A DNA stretch of 41,927 bases. It comes from Acidimicrobiales bacterium. Lineage in GTDB: Bacteria; Actinomycetota; Acidimicrobiia; Acidimicrobiales; UBA8592. Where the stretch lies: NCBI GenBank assembly GCA_029244605.1, contig JAQWQL010000043.1, forward strand, positions 1-41,927. Direction: 5' to 3'. A program made the translations under genes and the position numbers. Of the stretch, positions 1-9,181 are shown in pieces (the first letter of the stretch is position 1; the number at the start of each line of letters is the position of its first letter). The notes under the pieces were generated by a model. That model ran no database searches and was not told the DNA's origin. It saw only the letters and a program-made list of their open reading frames with translations.

Positions 1-152
1 GAAATGAGAGACCTGAATCAGCTATTTCTGATATTGATTTAGGTGATCTCGAAGCGCTACAGGGGGTAGTGAAATTTCCTGTAAGAATCAAGTGCGCAAC
101 GCTTGCGTGGAACACTCTTACTCAATCATTTGCAGAAATTGAGAATTCTTAA
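1..152 (+). CDS. sufU: SufU-like Fe-S scaffold/sulfur-transfer protein, C-terminal fragment
   Basis: This fragment enters from the left edge, so it has no start and is absent from the ORF track. Codons beginning at base 3 read without a stop to TAA at 150-152. The last residues include K-C-A-T-L-A-W-N-T-L, the signature around the third zinc-ligand cysteine of SufU/NifU-like proteins. In the family, SufU accepts persulfide sulfur from the cysteine desulfurase SufS for the SufBCD assembly complex in the cytoplasm. It lies on the + strand and converges on the minus-strand cluster that carries sufB, sufD and sufC, so sufS is probably just left of the window. The identification rests on about 50 residues, but the motif is characteristic. 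Confidence 0.8.
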   Translation, partial: NERPESAISDIDLGDLEALQGVVKFPVRIKCATLAWNTLTQSFAEIENS

Positions 153-270
153 GGATGTTTTTTGACTGCCCTTAGCCAAGTTCAGGCGTTGGGTCGTTCA
201 CGTTTAACACAATTTTCTATTTTCGCCCTTTCGTTTGCTGGCAGCAACCCTAGCTTTGGGTAGCTTGTAG

Positions 271-2169
271 TTATTTTGGTTCAATAAGCGGGGCTGTCAT
301 GAAATGTTCTAGAGAACCAAAAAGTGCACGAACAATCTCTAGGTCGTCTTGGATGGTGAGGTCTCCGGCGTCGATGGCTTCTTCTAATGTGCTCTGACCA
401 CCAAGTATTTGAGCGATGGTTTTTCTTGTAGACGAGATATAAGCATCTGAAGTATCGTCTTTTATGTGAGGGTCATGATAAATAGTAGATCGTTGGATCC
501 CAAGCACGTGGTCTTCATTTAAATCTGCGAAGTGCCAGTTGATGCGCACAGATCCTTTCTTAAATTTTTGAGGGTCGAATCGGACTCCGATCATATCGAA
601 AAGTTGTTCGATAGTGATTGCATGAGCGATCTGCCTACCCATCGATGCAGGTATCCGCAATGACCCGTAGCGGAGTTCTCTTGCTGCTGTAAGGTACGCG
701 TTTCTCCATGTTCCTGATTCTGATTGGTATCCGAGTTGTTCAAAAGCGTCAGCTTGAAGATTCCTTACATCGGAGTTGGTTGGATCAGCGAAAACAGCAT
801 GATTCATGACTTGAACTACCCACCGGTAATCACCCTCTTCAAATGCTTTGGTAGCTTTTTCAATTAGTTCAGAAATCCCACCCATGTATTCAACATATTT
901 TTTTCCGGATTCAACTGGTGGCAGCGGATTAAGGTTTGCCGGATTGCCGTCGTACCAGCCAAGGTATTTGGTGTAAACAGCTTTGCTATTATGTGAAACT
1001 GTTCCGTAATATCCTTGCACGTGGGATTCTTGTAGGAATTCTTCTGGGAGTTTGAGGGTTTCAGCTATCTCTGTGGGGACGTAACCCATGTTTGCGAGTC
1101 GCATAGTCTGGTCATGCTGCCACCTGTAAACGTCTCTTTGTAGGCAGAGGAAGTCTTGCACGTCTTGTTTGCCGAATCGTGGCCAATGATGTGTTGCGAA
1201 CATGGTATCCGTGTGTTTACCCCATAGGAGTAGAGCTTCGTGAATGTATTTGCTCCATGCCAGAGCGTCTCGGGTTTGCGCTCCTCTTATTGGATAAAGG
1301 TTGTGCATAGTATGAGTGCAGTTTTCAGCCATGCAGAGCAGGTTTTTATCTGGGAAGAAGAAATTCATTTCGGATGGGGCTTCTGCATCGGGTGTGTTTT
1401 GAAAAATGACTCGTAACCCGTCTATCTCTAATTCTGTTCCGGTTTCATACACGGTTTCCGTTGGTGGGATAAGGTATGAGGCTCCGAGTGGTAGTGATTG
1501 TCCTAATCCGATGTCTACCTGTCCGTGTGGTCCTGTTGGTAGTAGTGGACCGAATTGGTAGTGGGCTCGGCGGGCCATCATTGGACCAGCGATAATATTC
1601 TCTCGGACTACTTCTTCAAGGAAACCATCTGGGGCGATGATTCTTATATTTCCTGCGTCAACTTCTTCTTGAGATGTGACTCCGAGAATTCCCCCAAAGT
1701 GGTCAAGATGACTGTGTGTGTAGATAATTGAATGTACAGGTCGCTCTCCTAATGTTTCATTAGCGAGGTTAAGGCATGCTTCTGCTGTGGAACTGGTCGT
1801 GAGCGGATCGATGATGAGCCACCCATTCGGGGTTTCCATGAAAGTAATGTTTGATATGTCGTAGCCTCTTGCTTGCCATACCCCTTCAGCGACTTCGAAA
1901 AGCCCATGTACGGCGTTGAGTTTACCTTGCCGCCATAATCCTGGATGGACTGATTCAGGTGCGGGTTTACCTTGGCGGAGGAAGTCATGGGATGCCGTAT
2001 CCCAAACAGCTCTTCCATCAAGTTCAATTCGTCCTGTTTCATGAGTAGCGATAAGACCTTTTTGCGCACGTTCAAAATCGCTGCCATCATCAAAATTTAT
2101 GAGTGCTCCAGCTCCCTGATTAGCTTCAATAGTGTGAGCCGTTGCTGGTTTCGCTAATGGATCGTCCAT
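271..2169 (-). CDS. SdsA-type alkyl sulfatase (metallo-beta-lactamase fold)
   Basis: The 632-residue length fits the linear alkylsulfatase family (SdsA1/BDS1). The family hydrolyses primary alkyl sulfate esters to alcohol and sulfate using two zinc ions. The THSHLDH motif (H152, H154, D156, H157) is the canonical HxHxDH metal site. It is followed by the alkylsulfatase dimerisation region and a C-terminal SCP2-like domain (about residues 510-632) that binds the alkyl chain. No signal peptide is obvious, unlike secreted SdsA1, so it may act in the cytoplasm. The gene lies 44 bases downstream of the Ltp2-like gene in a co-directional run that begins with suf genes. An alcohol released here could feed the acyl-CoA enzymes elsewhere in the window, which is inference. 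Substrate chain length cannot be read from sequence. Confidence 0.88.
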   Translation of the reverse strand: MDDPLAKPATAHTIEANQGAGALINFDDGSDFERAQKGLIATHETGRIELDGRAVWDTASHDFLRQGKPAPESVHPGLWRQGKLNAVHGLFEVAEGVWQARGYDISNITFMETPNGWLIIDPLTTSSTAEACLNLANETLGERPVHSIIYTHSHLDHFGGILGVTSQEEVDAGNIRIIAPDGFLEEVVRENIIAGPMMARRAHYQFGPLLPTGPHGQVDIGLGQSLPLGASYLIPPTETVYETGTELEIDGLRVIFQNTPDAEAPSEMNFFFPDKNLLCMAENCTHTMHNLYPIRGAQTRDALAWSKYIHEALLLWGKHTDTMFATHHWPRFGKQDVQDFLCLQRDVYRWQHDQTMRLANMGYVPTEIAETLKLPEEFLQESHVQGYYGTVSHNSKAVYTKYLGWYDGNPANLNPLPPVESGKKYVEYMGGISELIEKATKAFEEGDYRWVVQVMNHAVFADPTNSDVRNLQADAFEQLGYQSESGTWRNAYLTAARELRYGSLRIPASMGRQIAHAITIEQLFDMIGVRFDPQKFKKGSVRINWHFADLNEDHVLGIQRSTIYHDPHIKDDTSDAYISSTRKTIAQILGGQSTLEEAIDAGDLTIQDDLEIVRALFGSLEHFMTAPLIEPK

Positions 2170-2213
2170 CTATTTGGTATAGCCGGAGGAAGTTAACTAT
2201 CCAAATTCGGTGT

Positions 2214-3386
2214 TTACTCAGGTTGTGTGAGGATTAGTCCGCTGGTTGGCACCGCTGTTCCTGCTGTGACGAGCACGTTCTCAACATCTGAAACTTGATT
2301 AACTGATTCTCCTCTGATCTGCCGAACGGCTTCTGCTACTCCGTTCATTCCATGGATGTAGGCTTCTCCGAGTTGGCCGCCGTTTGTGTTGATTGGAAGG
2401 TCTCCACCGATTTCAATATTCCCATTTTTGATAAAGTCCTTTGCTTCTCCTCGCTCACAGAAACCAAATTCTTCGAATTGTGGAAGCGCAAGAGGGGTAA
2501 AATGGTCGTAGATAATTGCTGTTTGGATATCCTTAGGCCCTAGTCCTGTTGATTGCCATAATTGGCGTGCCACTACGCCCATTTCAGGGATCCCAGATAT
2601 ATCTTCACGGTAGTAAGATGTCATCATGTGCTGATCTTTTGCGACTCCTTGAGCTGCTGAAGCGATTACTGCAGGTTTCTGCTTTAGATCTTTTGCCTTT
2701 TCAAGTGTGGTCACGATGAGAGCCTGCCCTCCGTCACTTTCTTGACAACAATCCAGAAGATGTAACGGCTCGACTATAAAACGACTATTTTGGTGATCTT
2801 CTATCGTTATGGGCTTCTGATAAAAGAAGGCTGCTGGATTATTAGCAGCGTGTTTTCTATCAGTAACTGCAATTGTCCCGAAATCTTCACTGGTAGCCCC
2901 ATATTGATGCATGTATCTTCTTGCATACATCGCTACCCACGATGCAGGGGTAAGTAAGCCGAATGGCGAACTCCAACTAAAACTAACATCAAAAGCTTCA
3001 GGGCTTTGATGGCGACCTTGAACCCCTCCACCGAATCGGTGCCATGACCTTTCATTGAATGCTCGGTAGACAAGAACGTAGTCCGCAACTCCAGCATGAA
3101 CAGCCATTGCCGCTTGTTGGATTACACCGCCTGGTGCACCTCCGCCATGAGGAATCATCGAAAAAAACGTCAGTTCTGGGATACCTAGATTTCTCGCAAC
3201 TTCAATTTCGGTATTTTTTTCTGCGCTAAAAACGGAAATGCCATTGATTTGCTGTGGGTCTAAACCGGCATCTTCACAAGCAAGCAAACTGCACTCTGTC
3301 GCTAGCTGCATAGGGGTTCTCCCAGAATTTTTAGAAAATTCTGTTGCCCCGATCCCGACGATCGCTGTTTGTCTAGCGAATTCCAT
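2214..3386 (-). CDS. Thiolase-fold lipid-transfer protein, Ltp2-like
   Basis: The 390 residues start with a thiolase-superfamily pattern (AIVGIGATEFSKNSGR) typical of SCP-x/lipid-transfer proteins. Where biosynthetic or degradative thiolases carry the nucleophilic cysteine near residue 90, this protein reads IPHGGGAPGG and has no cysteine. The same loss is known in Ltp2-type aldolases, which cleave the side chain of steroid-CoA intermediates by retro-aldol chemistry instead of thiolysis. The C-terminal GEAYIHGMNG segment carries the Tyr/His region conserved in that group. Ltp2 enzymes normally need a DUF35/OB-fold partner (ChsH2-like), and none is adjacent. The gene begins 18 bases after the SDR gene and is probably co-transcribed with it. 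The fold is secure; the exact substrate is unknown. Confidence 0.8.
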   Translation of the reverse strand: MEFARQTAIVGIGATEFSKNSGRTPMQLATECSLLACEDAGLDPQQINGISVFSAEKNTEIEVARNLGIPELTFFSMIPHGGGAPGGVIQQAAMAVHAGVADYVLVYRAFNERSWHRFGGGVQGRHQSPEAFDVSFSWSSPFGLLTPASWVAMYARRYMHQYGATSEDFGTIAVTDRKHAANNPAAFFYQKPITIEDHQNSRFIVEPLHLLDCCQESDGGQALIVTTLEKAKDLKQKPAVIASAAQGVAKDQHMMTSYYREDISGIPEMGVVARQLWQSTGLGPKDIQTAIIYDHFTPLALPQFEEFGFCERGEAKDFIKNGNIEIGGDLPINTNGGQLGEAYIHGMNGVAEAVRQIRGESVNQVSDVENVLVTAGTAVPTSGLILTQPE

Positions 3387-3404
3387 AGCAGTATTTCTGT
3401 TTTT

Positions 3405-4172
3405 TCATGTAGGAAATCCTTCAATAGAAGTAAAGGTGAACTCCTGGCAGAGAGGAGAATGATCCGCCTTAACCGTAAATGCTTGACCGGTGGTATCCCC
3501 CATTGCGATTTCACACATAGCCTCACCAACTTTCTCAGGGGCTAATAGGTTAGGGTTGGAAGAAGTAAGGCGCTCGATGCCAACAAGTGGAGTAGCTACT
3601 CCACCAGGGCAAATAGCGTTTATCGAAATCCCTTGGTTTTGGAGACCTGATGCTACCCCACGTACCCAACCTACAACAGCGTGCTTCGTTGCGGTATAGA
3701 ATGGATCGCGATTCCATGCGACTAATCCTGCAATTGAAGCTGTAGCTACAATAGATCCTCCACCAGTTTCCTCCATTAGTGGGGCCACTGCTAAGGTACC
3801 GAAAACAACTGAATCGAAGTTTACAGCTCTCACAGTAGTAAAGAATTCTGGGTCAAGATCAGTTGAAGTGTACGGATTGATTTGTGTTTCTATCTTTCTT
3901 CCTAAAATGCCGGCATTAAGGAATGCGTAATCTAGGCGACCAAATTTATTTAGTGCTTCTTGCGCAGCCTCGATATTGTTTCCGCTGGTCGAAATATCAG
4001 TAACGAATGTTGCACAATCAGTTTCGCTACGAACTTTGTCAAGACCATCTGAATCTAAGTCAACACCAAGAACTTCGATTCCTTCGAAGTGGAGTTTTTT
4101 AACTAACGCGGATCCTATACCTGAGGCCGCTCCGGTTACTATCGCGACTTTTTTAACATCCTCATCTGTCAT
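3405..4172 (-). CDS. Short-chain dehydrogenase/reductase
   Basis: This 255-residue classical SDR has the N-terminal cofactor motif TGAASGIG, an acidic residue after beta-2 (VDLDS) that suggests NAD(H) preference, the NAG motif of the fourth strand (FLNAG), and the catalytic Y-x-x-x-K as YTATK. SDRs oxidise or reduce hydroxyl and carbonyl groups in the cytoplasm; the substrate is not predictable here. Its ATG overlaps the stop of the pterin dehydratase gene (ATGA), which implies translational coupling, and the Ltp2-like gene follows closely. The context suggests a role in lipid or side-chain oxidation together with the Ltp2-like protein, which is inference. Confidence 0.85.
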   Translation of the reverse strand: MTDEDVKKVAIVTGAASGIGSALVKKLHFEGIEVLGVDLDSDGLDKVRSETDCATFVTDISTSGNNIEAAQEALNKFGRLDYAFLNAGILGRKIETQINPYTSTDLDPEFFTTVRAVNFDSVVFGTLAVAPLMEETGGGSIVATASIAGLVAWNRDPFYTATKHAVVGWVRGVASGLQNQGISINAICPGGVATPLVGIERLTSSNPNLLAPEKVGEAMCEIAMGDTTGQAFTVKADHSPLCQEFTFTSIEGFPT

Positions 4173-4444
4173 CGTGTTACCTGCTTATCGATTCTTTCAC
4201 ATAGTACAAAGTCTATTTCGGTAATGCCACCGGCTTGATGATTAGTGACTGTGATTTCGACTTTGTTCCAACTATTTGCCCAGTCAGGGTGATGGTCGAG
4301 TTCCTCCGCTATCTTTGCGACTTTAGTCATAAAATGAAATGCTTCAGCAAAGTCATCGAATTCGAAAGTCCTAAAGAGTTGGTCTCCTTTAACAGTCCAT
4401 CCTGAGATACGTTTGATGTGCTCCTCCACCTGGTGAGGTTGCAT
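4169..4444 (-). CDS. phhB: 4a-hydroxytetrahydrobiopterin dehydratase (pterin carbinolamine dehydratase)
   Basis: The ELDHHPDW segment followed by VEITVTNHQAGGIT matches the conserved active-site block of the PCD/DCoH family. The family dehydrates 4a-hydroxytetrahydropterin, or is borrowed as a small structural or pterin-recycling protein. The ORF track start at 4519 would overlap sufC by about 50 bases and adds an unlikely N-terminus. I prefer the ATG at 4444 (91 residues, normal for the family). A GTG at 4471 that shares one base with the sufC stop is a possible coupled alternative. No aromatic amino acid hydroxylase is visible in the window, so its position between sufC and an SDR gives no direct clue to its partner. 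Confidence 0.85.
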   Translation of the reverse strand: MQPHQVEEHIKRISGWTVKGDQLFRTFEFDDFAEAFHFMTKVAKIAEELDHHPDWANSWNKVEITVTNHQAGGITEIDFVLCERIDKQVTR

Positions 4445-4470
4445 AACGTGTGACCTGTCCCATTCGCCCA

Positions 4471-5235
4471 CTAAACGAGCCCTCCTAGGGATACAGAAGT
4501 TTCTGTCGATGGAATCCATTTCTCATAGCCATCCTTTTCCAACTCATCAGCCAATGCAGAATCTCCGGAGGTAACGATTTTCCCGTCAACGAATACATGG
4601 ACTTTGTCTGGCTTGAGCTCTTCAAGGAGTCGACTGTAATGGGTTATTACTAGCACCCCTAATCCTTCGTCTTTCGTTAATTTCTCGACGCGTTTACTCA
4701 CGATCCGTAATCCGTCTACATCTAATCCGGAGTCGAGCTCATCGAGGATCGCTATTGACGGCTTCAAGGAGGCCAATTGAAATGTTTCGAGGCGTTTTTT
4801 TTCTCCTCCAGACATGTCGAGGTTCACGCCCTTGGAAAGATGTTCGACTGGGATACCAAGGTGCTCAGCTTCTTTCCTTGCATTCTGTAATCTTTCTTCA
4901 GAATCGCCGCTTTGAGAAAGTCGGGATGCTTCTAATATCATGGAAGCTGAGACGCCTTCAATCTCTACTGGGTATTGGAGTGCTAGGAACAACCCACGCT
5001 GCGCGCGTTCCCAAGTTTCACGCCCGACAAGGTCTTCTCCATCTAGTAGGATTTCTCCTCGTGTAACGGTGTAGCCTGGGCGCCCCATTAGAACGTGAGA
5101 GAGTGTCGATTTCCCTGAGCCGTTCGGGCCCATTAGGGCATGTACTTCCCCGGAGCAAATGGTCATGTTTACTCCGTTGAGAATACTTGCTGACTCTGTT
5201 TGAGCATGTAGGTCTTTAATCTCTAACTCAGTCAT
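4471..5235 (-). CDS. sufC: Fe-S assembly ATPase SufC
   Basis: This 254-residue ABC-type ATPase has Walker A GPNGSGKST (residues 36-44), the signature MSGGEKKR with the SufC-typical lysines, Walker B IAILDELDSGLD, and an H-loop (ITHYSR). The DELDSGLD form is diagnostic of SufC as opposed to transport ATPases. SufC binds SufB and SufD and drives the conformational change that opens the scaffold for cluster assembly in the cytoplasm. Its ATG overlaps the stop of the Rieske gene (ATGA), and sufD lies immediately upstream of that gene, so the three form a tight operon segment. Confidence 0.96.
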   Translation of the reverse strand: MTELEIKDLHAQTESASILNGVNMTICSGEVHALMGPNGSGKSTLSHVLMGRPGYTVTRGEILLDGEDLVGRETWERAQRGLFLALQYPVEIEGVSASMILEASRLSQSGDSEERLQNARKEAEHLGIPVEHLSKGVNLDMSGGEKKRLETFQLASLKPSIAILDELDSGLDVDGLRIVSKRVEKLTKDEGLGVLVITHYSRLLEELKPDKVHVFVDGKIVTSGDSALADELEKDGYEKWIPSTETSVSLGGLV

Positions 5236-5591
5236 GAATCTTGGCTTTCCGGTATAAGTACATAGACTTCACCTTTATCGATCTCCACGTTAAATACTGG
5301 GACTGGCTGAGTCGCTGGTAACGATACGGGTTTACCATCGCAAAGTGAGAACTGCGCCCCATGCTTCCAGCACTCTATGGTGACGTCAGTAGTATCTACA
5401 GGCCCTTCGGAGAGTGAATACTTCGCATGGCTACACATATCTCCAATCGCATACATTTGGTCATGAATCCGAACAATAGCGATTTTTTGATCTTCTATAG
5501 TTACTCGTCGAGCTTCTCCATCTGGGACGTCATCAACTGCAAGAACACGGACTTTTTTTTCTGATGAATGCCCCTTCGTTTCAGCCACCAT
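5232..5591 (-). CDS. Rieske [2Fe-2S] ferredoxin of the suf cluster
   Basis: CSH at the first cluster-binding loop and CWKH at the second give the C-x-H...C-x2-H ligand pattern of Rieske proteins, here followed by a short beta domain. Proteins of this kind, often annotated as a dioxygenase ferredoxin subunit, commonly sit between sufD and sufC in actinobacteria, where they are thought to supply electrons or serve as a client of the pathway. The ORF track start (5633) is too far upstream. The ATG at 5591 lies within the last codons of sufD, overlapping its stop by 11 bases and giving 119 residues. Both overlaps with the neighbouring genes imply coupled translation. Confidence 0.9.
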   Translation of the reverse strand: MVAETKGHSSEKKVRVLAVDDVPDGEARRVTIEDQKIAIVRIHDQMYAIGDMCSHAKYSLSEGPVDTTDVTIECWKHGAQFSLCDGKPVSLPATQPVPVFNVEIDKGEVYVLIPESQDS

Positions 5592-6810
5592 TGAATTCCC
5601 TAGTGTTGAGTTTCTGGTTAAAAAGTTCCGCAATCCAACCGTTTATCCCATTAACAGGAAGTGAAGAGACGACTTCTTGAAGGAATCCATCGACGATCAG
5701 TTTCTCTGCTTCCGCCGTTGGGATACCCCTGCTTTCCAAATAGAAGCGTTGGTCTTCATCAACGGGGCTAACTGTAGAAGCATGACTGCATTTCACATCA
5801 TTGTTTTCGATTTCAAGATTTGGTACCGACTCTGCCCATGCTCTATCACAAAGTTTTAGTGTCCGGTTTGTTTGAAATGCATTTGTCCCTGGAGCCTCAT
5901 TATCTACATGAATTAAGCCGGTATATATAGAGTTTGATTGGTCGTCTAGAACACCTTTAAATAAGAGCTCGCTATATGTGTCTCTAGCCATGTGGCTCTG
6001 GCGGGTTCGGAAATCTAAAACTTGATCCCTGTCACCGTGATATATCGCTGAAATTTTCGCTGAGGCTCCGCGGCCGTTAAGGGAGCAAATTGTTTTTAGG
6101 CGGGCATATGAACCCCCTATTGCAGCTATTGCTCCATGAAAGTTGCCTTGTTGACCTACGGAAACATCTAGTGATCCTAATTTGACGACATTCGGGCCTA
6201 GATTTTGCACTTGTTGGTACTTGACGTTTGCACTATTCCCAACAACGATTTTTGTTTCTGGGACGACGAGAGCAGAAACTTCAGAATGGTGAAAGATTTC
6301 AACTATTTCAATTTTTGCATTTTCTTCAATATCGATGTGGATTAGGGGAAAAGAAGCAGCCTCGCTTTGTTGGCATAGATGATTGATAACTAGAGGTTTT
6401 TCTACCTGTGAATCTCTAGGGACACGAATAAGAATAGGGTCTGGAGAAAATGCCATATTCATAGAACCAAGCATGTCTATTGGGCTTGCAAACTCAATTG
6501 GATCTTCACGGTCTGCCGCAGAAAAAATTTCATAGGTTGATGGTTCATCATGGGAAAATAAAAATCCATCAACCGTCAAAATACTATGGAAATTATCTGA
6601 TTGGCTTGTGTATTCTTCAGGTATTGCCTGCGGTTTTTCTATCGCTGGGACGAAGCGGCCAAGTTCTAAGTCGTCTATTGGGCTGTAGCGCCACTCTTCT
6701 TGTTCGTGAGATGGGTAGTTAAATTCTATTGCACCGATAGCCATCCCTGTTCTAAGATCCTTCAGCCATTCGTGGCCGTTCAACTCTTGGGCTAGTTCTG
6801 GGGCATACAC
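5581..6810 (-). CDS. sufD: Fe-S cluster assembly protein SufD
   Basis: This 409-residue member of the SufB/SufD beta-helix family carries a C-terminal VKCSHASTVSPVDEDQ segment. Its histidine corresponds to the SufD residue that contributes, with a SufB cysteine, to the cluster assembly site. SufD lacks the longer N-terminal domain of SufB, as seen here. It forms the SufBC2D scaffold in the cytoplasm. The order sufD, Rieske, sufC with overlapping ends supports the call. Unusually, sufB is not directly upstream: a divergently oriented HAD phosphatase gene lies between them, so sufD probably has its own promoter in the roughly 100-base gap before 6810. Confidence 0.93.
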   Translation of the reverse strand: MYAPELAQELNGHEWLKDLRTGMAIGAIEFNYPSHEQEEWRYSPIDDLELGRFVPAIEKPQAIPEEYTSQSDNFHSILTVDGFLFSHDEPSTYEIFSAADREDPIEFASPIDMLGSMNMAFSPDPILIRVPRDSQVEKPLVINHLCQQSEAASFPLIHIDIEENAKIEIVEIFHHSEVSALVVPETKIVVGNSANVKYQQVQNLGPNVVKLGSLDVSVGQQGNFHGAIAAIGGSYARLKTICSLNGRGASAKISAIYHGDRDQVLDFRTRQSHMARDTYSELLFKGVLDDQSNSIYTGLIHVDNEAPGTNAFQTNRTLKLCDRAWAESVPNLEIENNDVKCSHASTVSPVDEDQRFYLESRGIPTAEAEKLIVDGFLQEVVSSLPVNGINGWIAELFNQKLNTREFNGG

Positions 6811-6964
6811 AGTAATTCCTTAGGGGTCATGCGCTTGTAAAGTATGGCGCCATGACGCTTTTATACTATCGGCGTAGTGGTAAACCACCTTCTTCTTCTC
6901 AGCGATTTTGATACCAAATTCTGTCCTCATAGGGTTTACTCTTTCCCCTCGCTATTCTGGGAGA

Positions 6965-7759
6965 GTGCTCCCCATAGTTTGCATAGACGTCGATGGAACT
7001 CTGGTAGGTTCATCAGGCTCTCCGACAGATAAAGTCTTAGCTGCAATTGGTGAGTCAGTCTCGAGAGGCCAAAATCTTATTTTGTCAACAGCTCGAGGCG
7101 CGATGGGGCCGACATATGAATATGCAAAGATTTTGAACCCCAAAGGGTGGCACATATTTCACGCGGGTGCAGCATTGATCAACACTGGGGGTCAGCTAAC
7201 TCGGGAATACCCTATTCCTAGCGACGTCCTAGAAACATGTATAAGGGTGGCAATAGAGCGCGAATGGGCGCTTGAACTCTACTGGAAGAGCAACTATCGC
7301 GCTTTCCGTCATAGTGATTTCACTAGGCGTCATGCAGAGATGCTCGGAATAGATCTAGAAATTGGGGGGCCAACTGACATTGAAGGAGATATTGTACGTC
7401 TTCAGTTTGTTATTCCAGAAAGTTCTCTTCCTGATGTCAAAGAAGCTTTAGATGGTTCAGGCACACTCCGATCAGCTACTTCTCCTGCGATGCCTGGAGT
7501 TTGCTTTGTTTCAATAACACAATCAGGCATCACCAAAGGAAAAGCAATTACGGAAATCTCTTCTATGCTAAATATCGATCTTTCGGATGTAATGATGGTC
7601 GGTGATGGCCATAACGACTTGGATGCACTTCGGGTTGTGGGGCATGGTGTGGCGATGGGGAATGCTGAACAACAGGTGATCGACGAATCAAGGTACCTAG
7701 TTAACACTGTCGACAACGATGGCCTTGTCGAAGCTTTGGAGTTCTCGTGGAGTCTATAG
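6965..7759 (+). CDS. HAD-superfamily Cof-type phosphatase
   Basis: Motif I is DVDGTL near the N-terminus and motif IV is MVGDGHNDLDAL. Between them is a large C2-type cap, which places it in the Cof/YidA-like subgroup of HAD hydrolases. These are typically cytoplasmic phosphatases acting on sugar phosphates, flavin-type nucleotides or similar small phosphates. The ORF track starts at a TTG (6908) that adds 19 residues before the first strand. The GTG at 6965 starts directly before the VCIDVDGT strand and gives 264 residues, normal for the family, so I prefer it with moderate certainty. The gene is alone on the + strand between sufB and sufD, converging on sufB and diverging from sufD. Confidence 0.8.
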   Translation: MLPIVCIDVDGTLVGSSGSPTDKVLAAIGESVSRGQNLILSTARGAMGPTYEYAKILNPKGWHIFHAGAALINTGGQLTREYPIPSDVLETCIRVAIEREWALELYWKSNYRAFRHSDFTRRHAEMLGIDLEIGGPTDIEGDIVRLQFVIPESSLPDVKEALDGSGTLRSATSPAMPGVCFVSITQSGITKGKAITEISSMLNIDLSDVMMVGDGHNDLDALRVVGHGVAMGNAEQQVIDESRYLVNTVDNDGLVEALEFSWSL

Positions 7760-7777
7760 GAAAGCTTTTCTAAAGGC

Positions 7778-9181
7778 CTATCCTACTGAGCCTTCCATTT
7801 GGAGTTCGATGAGCCGGCTCCATTCGACTGCGTATTCCATCGGAAGAGTTCGAGTTACTGGTTCTATGAATCCGTTGACGATCATTCCTGTTGCTTGTTC
7901 TTCAGTGAGACCTCGACTAGTCAGGTAGAAAAGCTGTTCATCCGCTACTTTTGAAACGGTTGCTTCGTGTCCAATCACAGCATCCTGGGAACCGATTTCC
8001 ATGTATGGGTAAGTGTCACTTATTGACTCTTCATCGAGAATAAGAGCATCGCATTGAACATGGCTTTTGCACCCATATGCTCCTTCCTCTACCCTGACGA
8101 GGCCGCGGTAACTGGACCGTCCACCATCTTTAGAAATAGATTTAGAAACAACCTTTGAGGTGGTTTCCGGCGCTGCATGGGTCATTTTCGCTCCTGCATC
8201 TTGATGCTGGCCGGCACCGGCATAGGCGACTGAAAGAACTTCCCCTGAAGCTTTTGGACCGACCATCACCACAGCGGGATACTTCATTGTTAGGCGGCTC
8301 CCGATATTCCCATCGATCCATTCCATATGGCCCTCTGCTTCTACTCGTGCTCGTTTAGTAACTAGGTTGAACACGTTATTAGACCAGTTTTGGATAGTGG
8401 TATAAGTAACACGGGCTGACTCTTTCACAATGATCTCAACGACAGCGGAATGAAGAGAATCGGTGCTATATACGGGGGCAGAGCAGCCCTCAATATAATG
8501 AACTTTTGATCCCTTGTCGGCAATGATAAGGGTCCTCTCAAACTGTCCCATATTCTCAGCGTTTATTCTGAAATATGCTTGTAACGGCATTTCAACTTCA
8601 ACGCCTTCTGGAACGTAGATGAACGAGCCTCCAGACCAAACAGCGGAATTAAGTGCCGAGAATTTATTATCGTTCGGTGGGATAACTTTTCCGAAATATG
8701 CCCGAACAATTTCCGGATATTCGCGTAAAGCCGTATCCATATCGCAAAAAATCACACCTTGAGCTTCTAGATCTTCACGATTTTTGTGGTAAACGACTTC
8801 CGATTCATACTGTGCGGTGACACCGGCTAGATATTTTCTCTCAGCTTCAGGTATTCCAAGTTTTTCATAGGTATCTTTGATTGCCTCAGGGACATCATCC
8901 CACTCGTCAACGACGCTTTCGCTGGGCTTGATGTAGTAGTAAATGTCATCAAAGAAGATCTCCGACGTGTCTCCGCCCCAATTTGGCATAGGACGACTTT
9001 GGAACTGCCTTAAAGATTTAAGACGGAAGTCACGCATCCAATTAGGCTCGCCCTTCATCCAAGAGATTTCTTTAACGAGGTCCTCATTCAAACCTTTTTG
9101 CGGTTTGAAGACATAATCTTCGGTATCGCTCCAACCTAGTTGGTATTTGCTTAGATCTATCTCTGTATTCGCTGCTGACAT
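7778..9181 (-). CDS. sufB: Fe-S cluster scaffold protein SufB
   Basis: This 467-residue protein is of standard SufB length. It has an N-terminal domain starting with the [19 protein letters not shown] pattern, then the beta-helix core. The C-terminal [13 protein letters not shown] segment contains the essential cysteine, and YPYMEIG carries the conserved glutamate, both linked to de novo cluster assembly. The [21 protein letters not shown] region is highly typical. SufB is the scaffold that takes sulfur (from SufU or SufE) and iron in complex with SufC and SufD. It is the first suf gene of the minus-strand run, preceded by a 102-base gap that probably holds its promoter. Confidence 0.96.
   Translation of the reverse strand: MSAANTEIDLSKYQLGWSDTEDYVFKPQKGLNEDLVKEISWMKGEPNWMRDFRLKSLRQFQSRPMPNWGGDTSEIFFDDIYYYIKPSESVVDEWDDVPEAIKDTYEKLGIPEAERKYLAGVTAQYESEVVYHKNREDLEAQGVIFCDMDTALREYPEIVRAYFGKVIPPNDNKFSALNSAVWSGGSFIYVPEGVEVEMPLQAYFRINAENMGQFERTLIIADKGSKVHYIEGCSAPVYSTDSLHSAVVEIIVKESARVTYTTIQNWSNNVFNLVTKRARVEAEGHMEWIDGNIGSRLTMKYPAVVMVGPKASGEVLSVAYAGAGQHQDAGAKMTHAAPETTSKVVSKSISKDGGRSSYRGLVRVEEGAYGCKSHVQCDALILDEESISDTYPYMEIGSQDAVIGHEATVSKVADEQLFYLTSRGLTEEQATGMIVNGFIEPVTRTLPMEYAVEWSRLIELQMEGSVG

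Noticed and set aside
153-270. Possible gene or terminator between sufU and the alkylsulfatase
   Set aside because: No start with a sensible frame and no clear hairpin with a T-tract; treated as a plain convergent intergenic gap.
6835-6867. TTGTAA ... TATACT as promoter for the HAD gene
   Set aside because: The spacing is about 21 bases, outside the usual range, and the region also serves the divergent sufD.
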